DNA of 64,000 bases. Source: Thermoplasmata archaeon. GTDB taxonomy: Archaea; Thermoplasmatota; Thermoplasmata; Lutacidiplasmatales; UBA184. Every line of letters starts with the position of its first letter. The stretch's first letter is position 1. The translations under genes were made by a program, and so were the position numbers. This document shows positions 1 through 9,175 of this stretch, piece after piece. The notes beneath the pieces were generated by a model. That model was not told where the DNA came from. It made no database searches and saw nothing but the letters and a program-made list of their open reading frames with translations. Location: positions 1 to 64,000 of the forward strand of contig JAJZYH010000008.1 of assembly GCA_021798195.1 (NCBI GenBank). Direction: 5' to 3'.

Positions 1-187
1 GGCGTGGGTCGGAGTGAGGAGACGGGAGCCTCGCCAATTGCATCACCTGTTTGCGAAGCTCCGAGGCCTCATGGGCAAACTCCCGGAACCTATCTTGGAT
101 GAGGGCCGAAGCATCGAACGGGCGGGACTCGTCCGCCAGCAGCGTTCTCCGGGAGGCATCCACCAACGGGTCCTCCGGATCACTCAT
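1..187 (-). CDS. 5' end of an unidentified gene running off the left edge
   Basis: Reading leftward from the ATG at 187, the frame stays open to the window edge (62 codons). It gives an acidic, helical-looking N-terminus that begins MSDPEDPL and continues with alternating charged and hydrophobic residues (for example REFAHEASELRKQVMQL). A GAGGGGTGG Shine-Dalgarno-like stretch lies just upstream of the ATG. The composition looks coding, with no low-complexity Arg/Pro/Gly shadow signature. No domain is recognisable in 62 residues. A cytosolic protein with an N-terminal helix or coiled coil is all that can be said. Confidence 0.55.
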   Translation of the reverse strand, partial: MSDPEDPLVDASRRTLLADESRPFDASALIQDRFREFAHEASELRKQVMQLARLPSPHSDPR

Positions 188-703
188 GCCGGTCCACCCC
201 TCGTGACCTTGGGGGTGGTCCCCTCCCCCGGAAGCCCTTGGCGGGGACCCTCCAGGGCGAAGACCCCCGAACTCCCACTGGGGACCGAAGCTCCTCTCGG
301 GTCGCCAGGACACCCGGGGTTTCGGCATCGTGCGACTTCCATCGCAGCTAACCATGTGGTTACCATGTAATGAGTCTTCGCAGGGTCGTATCCCGGGCCC
401 ATCGTCGTTCCAGCCCCGGAAGGGAGGACCCACCATGGTCAAGGTCTCCGAAAGGAACCGGGCCTCCGCCCCCGGAACGGTGCCCGCTGCCCTGTCCACC
501 GGTTCATCATGCGTCATCCGGGATCTCGGAGCCCCATCCCCCACTCGGGGATCCCGCGTCGCCCGGACCGGATCTTCACGGGGAGTGCAAATGCCCTACC
601 CGGTCCCTGAGGGCGGGCAGTAACGAAGATGATACTTCGTGACCCTGCCGATGCCATCCCGTTAAGACCGTCGACATTTTCGTTACATGCGAGGGCATGC
701 GAC
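188..703. other. Intergenic region between divergent genes
   Basis: About 515 bases without a convincing gene. Short open frames on both strands are rich in Arg, Pro, Gly and Ser and look like GC-rich noise. The stretch holds a perfect palindrome (349-362) and, at its right end, a T-rich element (675-680) placed 26 nt before the ATG of the surface-protein gene. Long upstream regions are common for regulated surface proteins. Confidence 0.6.
349..362. repeat. 14-bp palindrome, possible operator
   Basis: TAACCA-TG-TGGTTA is a perfect inverted repeat with 6-bp arms and a 2-bp centre. Its right arm runs into a second ACCATGT copy. It lies in the divergent intergenic region, 162 bp upstream of the leftward gene and about 340 bp upstream of the surface protein. 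A dimeric regulator site is a reasonable reading, but nothing shows binding. Confidence 0.35.
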
Positions 704-3700
704 ATGTGGAACGGGACGTCTTGTGATGTGGCTCCCCGAGGTTCTCGGAAACAGACGGCGATTTGGGTCCTGGTCACCATCGGGATCATGGTCTTGGCGA
801 CGGGCACCGCTCTGGCCTCCGCTCCGCAGGCTTCCCCCTTTGGGACCCCGGTGGCTCTTGCAGAACCCACGCCGGCCCATGCCCCTACCTTCCCGGTGCC
901 CGGCCCCGCCTCCGGCCAGCCGAATCCCTCATCCACCCCAACCTCCGGCCCATCCCTGGGCACTTCGGGTCCACTCACGGTTCCGGGACTTGGGGGAATG
1001 CACATCCAGAGCCCTCTCATCCGAGCATCACATGTCCCGCAGTCCTGGGCCTCTCTCCGGACCCCCAGCGGTGCCTATAGCCCGCCCGGGGTGGACCCCA
1101 CCAATGCTCCGTGGGCGAACAGCTGGGGGTACTCCAATTCCTCCACGAACCAGTCCGGCCTCCACTGCGTGGGGTACGACACCGGTGTCTGGGCCCAGTA
1201 CGGGTACAATTGCGTGGGGCACGACGAACCTTCCATTGACTTCTATTCGACCCTCCCCGGCAGCGCCGGGAACGTCACATGGAACGTGACCCTCCCGGTG
1301 GACCGCAGCCCGACCCAGAACCAGTCCGATCTCTACATCGCCATCTGGTTCGGAATGACCCTCAGCGACCCCAGTGCCTGGGAGAACGCGTGCTTCCTCG
1401 AGCTCCAGTTCTACCCCGACTCCACGTGGGCGAACACCGCCCTGGACCTGAATGGCACGGTCACGAACAACTGGATCGCAGCCGCCTTCGCGTGGCAGCT
1501 GGTCCCCGGTGCCGGGGCCGGGAACCTCATCGAGAACCCATGCTTCCTCCAGCCCCTGTATTCCAATGGATACACCTCGGGGAACTCCTTCTTCAACATG
1601 CAGGGCGGGGACAAGCTGACCCTCACCTTCCAGGGATGGCCGGGGGACCCCAAAGGGGAGACCATCGCGGTGGCCGACCATACCCAGGGCACAGCTACCT
1701 CCATGGACCTCTACAACGGGTCGTGTGCCAACTACCAGGAGTGGTTCGGGTTCCGGGCCTGCGGAGGGAACTATCCGCTGGACCCCGCGTACACGTCCAA
1801 TTCCTACCAGGAAAGCATGCCCTGGTCTCCCACCACCGTCTACCCGGCGGCCTTCGCGTTCGAAGTGGGCCACGCGGGAAACCCCGCCTACCCCAACAAG
1901 GGGCTCTTCGGGGGTTGCTACCCCGGATGGGATCACCTCTACGGGACCACCTACTGCCCCACCTACAATCCTTCCTCGTGGGCCAATGACACGGCACAAC
2001 CATGGGAGATCCAGCCCCCCTACTTCTTCAACGCCCACGCGCACCAGTCCCCGGCCCAGGTGGCCTTCAACCAGGACCTGGGCGGGGAAGCCTTCTCCAA
2101 CGGTACCGCCTGGTCCAATTTCGCCTACGGCTACGACTACGGGCTCCCCAACTTCGGGTGCACCCCCAAGACGCTCACCGGTACGGAGCACTGCAGCTAT
2201 CCATGGTACAGCTACTCGTGCAGCTCCCACGCGTTCGAATTCGGGGCGACGGACTATCCGGGCGTCACCTCGGACTTCGGCAAATGGAGGCAGTTCACGG
2301 ACTCTTGGACCACCGGACCGGAGGCGGGGATCCAGGGAGGCCTGATGCCCACCAATTTCACGATCCCGGTCTGCTCGGGATCCGGGGCCAGCCTGTCGCT
2401 TGGCGTGGGTACCCCCGGCCAGGGTTCCATCTATTTCCTGTCCCACGAATACACATCCACCGCCACCGTGCGGGGACTCACTTTGGGGGAGTACTCGCTG
2501 CACGCGACCCCGTCGGCGGGCCTCTCCTTCGCCGGATGGTACTCTTCCGGCGGGGTGAAGGTGGCACAGCCGGCCTCTCCGTGGACCAGCGTCTACGTGG
2601 AGGGGAACGGCACGTTGGTGGCCAACTTCTCCAAGACGGCGCCCAAGCTCATCGACGTCTACTTCAATGACTCCGCCTCGGGGGCGGAGATCAGCCTTGT
2701 CCCGGGCTTCACCGAGGCGTTCCAGCCCCAGATCGGGGACCTTGCCAGCGGGACCATGGAGGCCTTGCCTCCCGGCATCTATTCGGTGCAGGCCATCCCC
2801 CCGGCGGGAAGCGCCACGTCCGGCTTTTTGTTCTCCAACTGGTCCATCTCCAAGGGCGGGAACATTTCGGCCCCGTACTGGGCCTTCGCCTGGCTCACCA
2901 TCGACGGGAGCACGAGCTCCGTGTCCCTCGAGGCGTACTACACGCCCAGCACGCTCACCGCCTCTCCCCTCGTCGAAGTGATCGGGGATGCCACCGCGGT
3001 GACCTTCAACGGAGTGGCCTTGACCCCCCTCTCCACCAGCACCCCTACGGTCTATGTGAACCCCTCGGGCCTTGCCGGCGCGACCATGGCCGTGGGAGGG
3101 TACACCCTCAGCATCACCCCCGCGGCCGGCTGGGTCGTCGTGGCCAGCGAGATCATCGAGGCCATGAGCATCGACACCCACTCCAACAGCATGGCGGTCT
3201 ACTTGCAGCCCACCCCCAGCGGAGCCCAGTCGGAGATCGTGGTCATCATGGCGGCTCAGGTCACCCTCGCCGATAGCCCGGCCACCGGGGGAGAGGTGGC
3301 GATGCAGTACGGTTCCTTCAATGGCCTGCTCTCCACCCTGGGGCTGTACCCTCCGGGTCTCCTTCCCTCCGGGCCGCTCCCCAGCGGGACCGTCCTGGAC
3401 CTTCCTCCCAGCACGGTGAGCTGCGCGGCGTGCACCCCCACCACCATCACCCTCGCGGGCCCCTATTCCCTGTTCGGGATCCCCAGCGCATCCACCTCCT
3501 TCTCCTCCTGGAGCGTGAGCACGGGGGCCAACATCACCGTGGCGAGTTCCGGGGCGATGTACACCACCGCCCTCATCGACAACACGGGTACGCTCACCGC
3601 CAACTACGTCTCGGCCGCGAACCACTCGGTCACCTTCTACTCCTATCCCTCCAACGGGGGAGAGGTCGACTTCAATTTCCAGACGGTGGCGAGTGGGGCT

Positions 3701-5467
3701 CCCGGCATCAACGCGACCAACGGGACGTATCTCGTCTATGCCCTCCCCGCCCCCGGGTTCAAGTGGATCGGATTCGAGCCGTGGGGCGGCGTGAGCACGG
3801 CGCCCTCCTGCTTCGACAGCTCCATCTGCAACGAGCTCAATGTCTCCGGGAACGGCTTCGTCTACGCCCTCTTCGCCCCGCTGGATGTCCGGGTGAGCTT
3901 CACCACGAACCTTCCCGGATGGGTCTCGGCCACGTTGAACGGGACCTCGCTCGCCAACGGGGGTTCCACGGAACTTCCCTTCGGGACGGCCCCCCTGGAT
4001 CTGGTCCTCCCCTCCGGCGTTCGGGCAGCGGTGGATTGGACGGCCACCGAGGGCCTCTCCCCTCAGTCGGCGTCCGCCCCCGCGACCAATCTCTCCATCG
4101 CCGGACCGGGGACCCTGTATGCGGAGGTGGGCGCCGCGGTGACCACCCCGGGGGCCACCTTGCGCGCCCTCGACGTGGGGATGAGCGTCGACCTTTCGGT
4201 GACCGCGGCCGGGTACGGAAACCTCACCTACATGTGGAACGGGCTCCCGTCCGGTTGTTCCTCGCAGGACTCCGCCAACCTCACGTGCGCTCCCACGAGC
4301 GCAGGGACCTACAACATCACCGTCACAGTGACCTCCTCCGCAGGGCCCCAGGTGACCTCCCTACCGGTGACCCTGGCCGTGGGGCTTCCCCTCTCCACCA
4401 CCGCGGTCCTTTCCGCGTCCGCTTCGGATGTGGGGATCCCCCTCCAGGTCTCCATCGTGCCCACGGGAGGTGTCGCGCCGTACGCCTACGAGGATTCCCA
4501 CGTCCCCGCCGGATGCAGCCCGGGCGCCTCGGGAAGCGTGCTCACCTGCACCGAGGCCCTCCCGGGGAGCTACTCCGGAACGGTCTCGGTGACCGACGCC
4601 GCGGGTGTCACCGTGTCGACCCCGTTCGCATTCACGGTGAATCCCCTCCCCCAGGTGGCGACCTTCACCGCCAGCCCGGCCGCGCTGCTTGTGAACGGGA
4701 CCACATTCCTCAACGTGAGCGAAACCGGAGGGACGGCCCCCCTCCAGTATAGCTACGCGGGCCTCCCGCCGGGTTGCGCCTCGGTAGACGCGGCGACCTT
4801 GACCTGCCGTCCGGACACCACGGGAACGTTCGGCGTCACGGCCTCGGTACGCGACGCGGACAACGTGACCGCCCAGGCCTTCATCGTCCTCTCCGTGGGC
4901 GTCGCCCTGTCCAGCCCGCACCCCGTCGCCGTGACCGCCTTCACGGCTTCCCCCAACGCCATCGATCTGGGTGGGACCGTGGACCTCAACGTCACCGTGA
5001 CGGGAGGGACCGCTCCGTTCACCTACAACTACTCCGGGCTCCCCAACGGCTGTTCCCCGGCGGACTCCCCCACCCTGACATGCACTCCCACCGCCACAGG
5101 GGATTACACCGTGATGGTCACCGTGCGGGATGCCCAGAACCAGACGGCCTCTGCCTTCGTCTCCTTCACCGTGGCCTCAACCCCCACCCCCGCCTCGAGC
5201 CAGGGACCCGCGGCGTCCTCCTCAGGACTCCTGGCCCTCGTCGCCCTGATCCTTGCGGTCCTGGCTCTGGTGGCCGCCGGGGTGGCGCTCGCCGCGCGCC
5301 GCCGGGAACGGCGACAGAACGAGCCCCCCCTTCCGTGGGCCACGCAGAACCTGAGGCAGGGATCCCCGTCCCCGGGACCGACCCCCCCGGGCCAAGCCTC
5401 CGCGACGGAGCCGGGAAGCCCGGGCTCGCCCGGGCAGACCACACCCGAAGGCCAGTCCCCTCCCTAG
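704..5467 (+). CDS. Giant secreted, membrane-anchored surface protein with Ig/PKD-like repeats
   Basis: A 1,587-residue cell-surface protein. I start it at ATG 704 because a T-rich element sits 26 nt upstream and because the N-terminus then forms a classic signal peptide: basic residues, then a hydrophobic core at about 19-38 ending ALASA. The first ~550 mature residues are rich in Trp, Tyr, Asn and Cys and match no family I know. From ~590 to ~1,130 come beta modules of the pattern G-Y-S-L-x-A-x-P-x-x-G-x-x-F-x-G-W, like bacterial surface repeats. Four Ig/PKD-like repeats (about 1,165-1,490) each carry a GLPxGC...LTC cysteine pair. A C-terminal membrane helix (~1,507-1,530) precedes a cytoplasmic RRRERR stop-transfer and a Pro/Gly/Gln tail. 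Many N-x-S/T sequons suggest N-glycosylation. Ligand and role are unknown. Confidence 0.85.
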   Translation: MWNGTSCDVAPRGSRKQTAIWVLVTIGIMVLATGTALASAPQASPFGTPVALAEPTPAHAPTFPVPGPASGQPNPSSTPTSGPSLGTSGPLTVPGLGGMHIQSPLIRASHVPQSWASLRTPSGAYSPPGVDPTNAPWANSWGYSNSSTNQSGLHCVGYDTGVWAQYGYNCVGHDEPSIDFYSTLPGSAGNVTWNVTLPVDRSPTQNQSDLYIAIWFGMTLSDPSAWENACFLELQFYPDSTWANTALDLNGTVTNNWIAAAFAWQLVPGAGAGNLIENPCFLQPLYSNGYTSGNSFFNMQGGDKLTLTFQGWPGDPKGETIAVADHTQGTATSMDLYNGSCANYQEWFGFRACGGNYPLDPAYTSNSYQESMPWSPTTVYPAAFAFEVGHAGNPAYPNKGLFGGCYPGWDHLYGTTYCPTYNPSSWANDTAQPWEIQPPYFFNAHAHQSPAQVAFNQDLGGEAFSNGTAWSNFAYGYDYGLPNFGCTPKTLTGTEHCSYPWYSYSCSSHAFEFGATDYPGVTSDFGKWRQFTDSWTTGPEAGIQGGLMPTNFTIPVCSGSGASLSLGVGTPGQGSIYFLSHEYTSTATVRGLTLGEYSLHATPSAGLSFAGWYSSGGVKVAQPASPWTSVYVEGNGTLVANFSKTAPKLIDVYFNDSASGAEISLVPGFTEAFQPQIGDLASGTMEALPPGIYSVQAIPPAGSATSGFLFSNWSISKGGNISAPYWAFAWLTIDGSTSSVSLEAYYTPSTLTASPLVEVIGDATAVTFNGVALTPLSTSTPTVYVNPSGLAGATMAVGGYTLSITPAAGWVVVASEIIEAMSIDTHSNSMAVYLQPTPSGAQSEIVVIMAAQVTLADSPATGGEVAMQYGSFNGLLSTLGLYPPGLLPSGPLPSGTVLDLPPSTVSCAACTPTTITLAGPYSLFGIPSASTSFSSWSVSTGANITVASSGAMYTTALIDNTGTLTANYVSAANHSVTFYSYPSNGGEVDFNFQTVASGAPGINATNGTYLVYALPAPGFKWIGFEPWGGVSTAPSCFDSSICNELNVSGNGFVYALFAPLDVRVSFTTNLPGWVSATLNGTSLANGGSTELPFGTAPLDLVLPSGVRAAVDWTATEGLSPQSASAPATNLSIAGPGTLYAEVGAAVTTPGATLRALDVGMSVDLSVTAAGYGNLTYMWNGLPSGCSSQDSANLTCAPTSAGTYNITVTVTSSAGPQVTSLPVTLAVGLPLSTTAVLSASASDVGIPLQVSIVPTGGVAPYAYEDSHVPAGCSPGASGSVLTCTEALPGSYSGTVSVTDAAGVTVSTPFAFTVNPLPQVATFTASPAALLVNGTTFLNVSETGGTAPLQYSYAGLPPGCASVDAATLTCRPDTTGTFGVTASVRDADNVTAQAFIVLSVGVALSSPHPVAVTAFTASPNAIDLGGTVDLNVTVTGGTAPFTYNYSGLPNGCSPADSPTLTCTPTATGDYTVMVTVRDAQNQTASAFVSFTVASTPTPASSQGPAASSSGLLALVALILAVLALVAAGVALAARRRERRQNEPPLPWATQNLRQGSPSPGPTPPGQASATEPGSPGSPGQTTPEGQSPP

Positions 5468-5500
5468 AGGGATCTCTTCGGGAGGAACTCCGTTCCGCGT

Positions 5501-6628
5501 CTAGGGGCGAACCCTTTCAAGGTGCATGTACCGGGGGCCCGAAGGGCCGGACGCCCACGCGAAGAGGAATTCCTTCCGGACCCCCTGGGCCAGCCGGACC
5601 CCCCGGGAGACCTCGGGCCAGAGGGTCTCGAAGTCCGGAGGGACCACATGGAGCAGGTAGCGCGCGTGGCTCGTCGCCGGATGGCGCTCGTAGGCGCGGA
5701 AATGCGTCCCGTACTTGAACCCCGTCTTGGGCACGAGTCCCACGGACCTCAGGTGGCGATAGACGGGAAGCCTGCGAGGGATGTCCGGTTCCACCCGGAG
5801 CGCCCGGCGGAGGAGCTGCTCCCGGGAGAGGGGGCGGCGTCCCGGCCCCTCCTGGAGGGAGAGGACCCCTTCCTCGGCGAGGTACACCGCCTCCAGGAGG
5901 GAGAGCTCCAAGCGCGAGCCCACCCGGCACCCGAAGAAGGCCCTCTCCCCGAGGATCTCGGTGGCCACGGGGTCGAAGATGCTCACGCGATCCTCGAGGA
6001 ACGTCCCCGCCACCTCCGGGGGCATATCCACCGTGGGAAGGTGCCCCCGGGGACTCACCTCCCGGACCCGGTAGTAGGTGAGGTCGCTCTCCTCGTCCAC
6101 TACCCCCACAAGGAGCGTCCTCTTGGCCGCGCGTGCCCGGTCCAGGAGGTCCCGGATCTCCGGGAGCTGGAACGAAGTCCGCTCCGAGAGCGCACGGACC
6201 CAGTAGCGGGAAGGGGTGCGGGAGAGGCTGCCTCCCCGCGGGAGGACCCCGAAGTCAAAGGGGGCCGTGCCGGAGCGGACGATGTACCCCCTCTGACGGA
6301 AATCGCGATAGACGAGGTAGCGGATCTCGAAGGAGCGGTCCCGTCGATGGTGGAGGCGGACCAGGTCCTCGAACCCCAGGTCGTGACCCACAGGGTCCGC
6401 CACCCGGAGGCGACCGGACTCCACCAAGTAGGTGGTCTCCACATCGTCGAGGTGCAGTGTGCCGCCGCCCTGGATCGTCCCGTAGGCCCCCTTGCCATGG
6501 ATCTGGGATGCCTCGGTGACGTCCGCGACCCGGGAGATCCCTGCCGCCTCCTGCGTGGCCCGAGCCGGAGCACTGGGGCGGGGGGGACCCGAATCCCCCC
6601 GCACCTCCCCGATCTCCGTCGACGTCAT
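5501..6628 (-). CDS. endA: tRNA-splicing endonuclease
   Basis: Cuts the bulge-helix-bulge motif to remove archaeal tRNA introns. The 375-residue protein has the expected C-terminal catalytic core: a KTGFKYGTHFRAY strand with the general-base Tyr at 313, His at 321 in SHARYLL and Lys at 352. The length, roughly twice the ~180-residue single-repeat type, points to the euryarchaeal form with an N-terminal pseudo-catalytic repeat, which acts as a homodimer. I start it at ATG 6628, which overlaps the pyrE stop as ATGA and leaves out a low-complexity upstream extension. It is the last gene of carS-pyrE-endA and converges on the surface-protein gene with 33 bp between stops. Confidence 0.93.
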   Translation of the reverse strand: MTSTEIGEVRGDSGPPRPSAPARATQEAAGISRVADVTEASQIHGKGAYGTIQGGGTLHLDDVETTYLVESGRLRVADPVGHDLGFEDLVRLHHRRDRSFEIRYLVYRDFRQRGYIVRSGTAPFDFGVLPRGGSLSRTPSRYWVRALSERTSFQLPEIRDLLDRARAAKRTLLVGVVDEESDLTYYRVREVSPRGHLPTVDMPPEVAGTFLEDRVSIFDPVATEILGERAFFGCRVGSRLELSLLEAVYLAEEGVLSLQEGPGRRPLSREQLLRRALRVEPDIPRRLPVYRHLRSVGLVPKTGFKYGTHFRAYERHPATSHARYLLHVVPPDFETLWPEVSRGVRLAQGVRKEFLFAWASGPSGPRYMHLERVRP

Positions 6629-7302
6629 CCCGGCCCCCGAGAGGATCGCTCCCGGAGCTGCCGGGCCACGGACGCCATGCCTTCCTCCAGGATCGAAAGC
6701 TCCTCCTCGGAAAGACGCCCTTCCTTGCGGGCGGCCGCCTCGACGTCCGACATGCGCACCAGGGCGAACCAGGGGACGCCCGCCTCCCGGAGGGCTTCCT
6801 CCGCCTGGGGAAAGCCATACGTCACGATGGCGGTCCCGCCCAGGACCTCGGCTCCGGCGGAGCGGAGCTCCCTCGCCACCTGGATCATGGAATGGCCCGT
6901 GGAGATGAGATCCTCGACGATCACCGCCTTCTGCCCCGGGAGCACCACCCCCTCCACGGTCTTGGAGAGCCCGTGGTCCTTTCCCCGGTCGCGGACGTAG
7001 ACCATGGGAAGCTTGAGCCGGTCCGCGAGGAAGGCGGCATGGGGGATCCCCGCCGTGGCGACTCCCGAGAGGACCTGGGCCGTGGGGAACCATGCCCGGA
7101 TCGCATCGGCCCAGAGCGATTCCACCTCGTCCCGCGCCTCCGGATAACTCATCAGGCGCCGGTTGTCACAATAGACCGGGGACCGGACCCCCGACGACCA
7201 CGTGAACGGCTCCTGCGGGGACAGGATCATCGCGCCGATGGCCAGGAGGCGCCGGGCGACCCGCTCCGAGCGGAGCCCCTCGGAGAGACCCTCCTTCTCC
7301 AT
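6625..7302 (-). CDS. pyrE: Orotate phosphoribosyltransferase
   Basis: Joins orotate to PRPP to form orotidine 5'-phosphate in de novo pyrimidine synthesis. The 225-residue protein shows the PRPP-binding motif VIVEDLISTG near residues 125-135 and the type I phosphoribosyltransferase fold features upstream, such as SGVATAGIPHAAFLA and the flexible loop VRDRGKDHG. The length is usual, with a slightly long C-terminal helical tail. Its stop overlaps the endA start by 4 bp, and carS ends 21 bp upstream, so the three genes should be cotranscribed. Confidence 0.93.
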   Translation of the reverse strand: MEKEGLSEGLRSERVARRLLAIGAMILSPQEPFTWSSGVRSPVYCDNRRLMSYPEARDEVESLWADAIRAWFPTAQVLSGVATAGIPHAAFLADRLKLPMVYVRDRGKDHGLSKTVEGVVLPGQKAVIVEDLISTGHSMIQVARELRSAGAEVLGGTAIVTYGFPQAEEALREAGVPWFALVRMSDVEAAARKEGRLSEEELSILEEGMASVARQLRERSSRGPG

Positions 7303-7323
7303 GCTCCATCCCCTCCCGCGGCG

Positions 7324-7914
7324 TCACCACGGGACCTTCTTCGTCCCGATAAAGTAACCCACCCAGTTGAACGCCGTGTGGAGGAAGAGCGTGAGCAGGA
7401 GGACCCAGGCCAGCACCAGGAGGCCCCCGAGAGGTCCGGGCCAGAAGGCGGACAGGAACAGGGAGGGGTCCGCGAACCCCAGGAGGGCCATGGGAACGAG
7501 CAGGAACGGCCACTGGTCCAAAAGCGGCGCCGGAGCGCTGCTTGCGTAGTTCCAGCGCCGCTTCAAGAAGGAACCCAGGGCATCTCCGGACATCGCCCCG
7601 GCGGAGAGGAGGAAGAGCGGGAACAGCGAGCCCACGAGGGAAGTACCGAAGCGGGGCACGATCTGGAGTGAGGGTGGAGCGATGAGGATGAGCTCCGAAG
7701 GGATGAGCCCCACCAGCATCCCCCCGAGAACCCCGGCCAGGAAGCCGGACCACGTCTTGGAAGCGCCCAGCACCCTCCGGCCATCCCGCGGCCACGACCG
7801 CCCGAGGTCCATGGAAGGGCCGCGGCCGCCCGGGAGCGTGGCCAGGGCATTGGCCACATAGGCGGGGATGAGCACCCACAGCGCACCGGCCAGGATCGCG
7901 AGGAGGAGGACCAT
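7324..7914 (-). CDS. carS: CDP-archaeol synthase (DUF46 membrane protein)
   Basis: Activates digeranylgeranylglyceryl phosphate with CTP to give CDP-archaeol, the branch point for archaeal polar lipid head groups. The 196-residue protein is almost entirely membrane helices (about five). It carries the family loops PAYVANALATLPGG, LGASKTWSGF and the SGDALGSFLKRR motif, and ends HTAFNWVGYFIGTKKVPW. I chose ATG 7914 because a CTTATAC box (minus strand, 7936-7942) lies about 25 nt upstream, giving a leaderless mRNA. It works downstream of the two prenyltransferases encoded at 12.7-14.4 kb. Confidence 0.93.
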   Translation of the reverse strand: MVLLLAILAGALWVLIPAYVANALATLPGGRGPSMDLGRSWPRDGRRVLGASKTWSGFLAGVLGGMLVGLIPSELILIAPPSLQIVPRFGTSLVGSLFPLFLLSAGAMSGDALGSFLKRRWNYASSAPAPLLDQWPFLLVPMALLGFADPSLFLSAFWPGPLGGLLVLAWVLLLTLFLHTAFNWVGYFIGTKKVPW

Positions 7915-7935
7915 CCAGGCTCCGATTCCCTTCGG

Positions 7936-7942
7936 GTATAAG
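7936..7942. promoter_or_regulatory. TATA box for carS, possibly bidirectional
   Basis: GTATAAG on the plus strand, CTTATAC on the minus strand. Its centre is 25 nt upstream of the carS ATG. The near-symmetric core could also drive the rightward small-protein/purU pair, with a start of transcription near 7966. Confidence 0.6.
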
Positions 7943-8031
7943 GGTGCGGCCCTCCGGGGAGCCCCTCCCCCGAGGAGTGACGATGGCTCGCGGGCAAAGC
8001 CTTTTGGTCCCCGGGTCTCCCCGAGGTCACC

Positions 8032-8223
8032 ATGCCGGGGACCGATGCGAACTTCCGGGACCTGCAGTACTATGCCCTGCTCGAGGAGAGGCTCCGCACC
8101 CAGCACGCCACCTCGAAGACGGTCTACGGGACGTACTGCAATTGCACCGAATGCACCCACTCCTGGCGGGGCGAGTGCATGGAGTCCAAGTGTGCCTGCT
8201 GTACCTCGCCCTGGAAGGAGTGA
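8032..8223 (+). CDS. Small seven-cysteine protein
   Basis: A 63-residue protein with a helical first half (NFRDLQYYALLEERLRTQHA) and a cysteine-rich second half: C36, C38, C41, C49, C54, C56 and C57 (CNCTEC...ECMESKCACC). The spacing suits a compact Zn or Fe-S binding knuckle, but I cannot place it in a family. GAGGT lies at the right distance before the ATG. It sits 10 bp upstream of purU on the same strand and is probably cotranscribed with it. Alternative frames through this stretch are low-complexity. It could be a redox or metal-binding accessory factor. Confidence 0.7.
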   Translation: MPGTDANFRDLQYYALLEERLRTQHATSKTVYGTYCNCTECTHSWRGECMESKCACCTSPWKE

Positions 8224-8233
8224 TCCTCCCCGG

Positions 8234-9118
8234 ATGGCATCCCGGACACCCGCCGCGCCGGGACCTTCGGACCGGGGACGCCTCCTCATCACGTGCCCCG
8301 ATCGGCCGGGCCTCGTCGCGGCGGTGAGCCGGTTCCTGGCCGAACGCGGAGGCAACATCCTCCGGTCGGACCAGCACTCGAACCATCCCTATGGAAGGGA
8401 TTTCTTCTGCCGGATGGAGTTCACCCTGCCGGGGCTCGACCGCAAATGGGCCTCCCTCACGGAGGAATTCCGGGATCTCGCCGCCCCGTTTGCCATGGAC
8501 TTTCGCCTCCATCGCGCCGATCGGACCAAGAAGGTGGCGATCTTCGTCTCCCGCCAGGACCATTGCCTCCTGGAACTCCTGTGGCGGTGGCGCTCGGGGG
8601 AGCTCCCGTGCGAGATCGTCCACGTGATCAGCAACCACGAGGACCTTCGCCCCCTCGTGGAGGAATGGGGAGTCCCCTTCCACCATGTCCCCGTGGACCC
8701 CCTGGACCGCGATCGCTGTGAGACCGAGGAACGGATGCTCCTGGGATCGGATACGGACCTCATCGTCCTCGCCCGCTACATGCAGATCCTTTCCCCCTCC
8801 TTCGTTCGGGATTGGCCCCACCGGATCATCAACATCCACCACGGTTTCCTCCCGGCGTTCGCGGGAGGGCGGGCCTACGAGCAGGCCTATGAGCGGGGCG
8901 TCAAGTTCGTGGGAGCCACGGCCCACTATGTCACCGATGTCCTCGACGGGGGCCCCATCATCGAACAGGATATCGTGCGGGTCGATCACCGCCACGGGCC
9001 GGACGACCTCCGCCGGAAGGGGAAGTACGTGGAGCGGGAGGTGCTCGCCCGCGCCGTCGCCTGGCACCTCGAGGATCGGATCCTCGTGTTCCAGGGAAAG
9101 ACCGTGGTGTTCTCGTAG
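8234..9118 (+). CDS. purU: Formyltetrahydrofolate deformylase
   Basis: Hydrolyses 10-formyl-tetrahydrofolate to formate and tetrahydrofolate; in some archaea homologues may instead feed formyl transfer. The 294-residue protein has an N-terminal ACT domain (LLITCPDRPGLVAAVSRFL, residues ~13-90) and a C-terminal formyl-transferase fold. The catalytic stretch is INIHHGFLPAF (about residues 198-208, Gly replacing the usual Ser) and GATAHYVTDVLDGGPIIEQD. I start it at ATG 8234, just after the small cysteine protein; the GGAG of the preceding stop region serves as ribosome-binding site. Confidence 0.92.
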   Translation: MASRTPAAPGPSDRGRLLITCPDRPGLVAAVSRFLAERGGNILRSDQHSNHPYGRDFFCRMEFTLPGLDRKWASLTEEFRDLAAPFAMDFRLHRADRTKKVAIFVSRQDHCLLELLWRWRSGELPCEIVHVISNHEDLRPLVEEWGVPFHHVPVDPLDRDRCETEERMLLGSDTDLIVLARYMQILSPSFVRDWPHRIINIHHGFLPAFAGGRAYEQAYERGVKFVGATAHYVTDVLDGGPIIEQDIVRVDHRHGPDDLRRKGKYVEREVLARAVAWHLEDRILVFQGKTVVFS

Positions 9119-9175
9119 GGACCTCGGCCCCGGGGATCCCACCCCTTTCCCCCGCAGGGATCCCCGGAACACGTG

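Noticed and set aside
14-402. Short frames on both strands in the first 400 bp, including a 72-codon minus-strand frame
   Set aside because: Low-complexity composition; only the leftward frame starting at 187 looks coding.
1028-3625. 865-codon open frame antisense to the surface protein
   Set aside because: Arg/Gly/Val/His-rich with no domains; caused by high G+C at third positions of the real gene on the plus strand.
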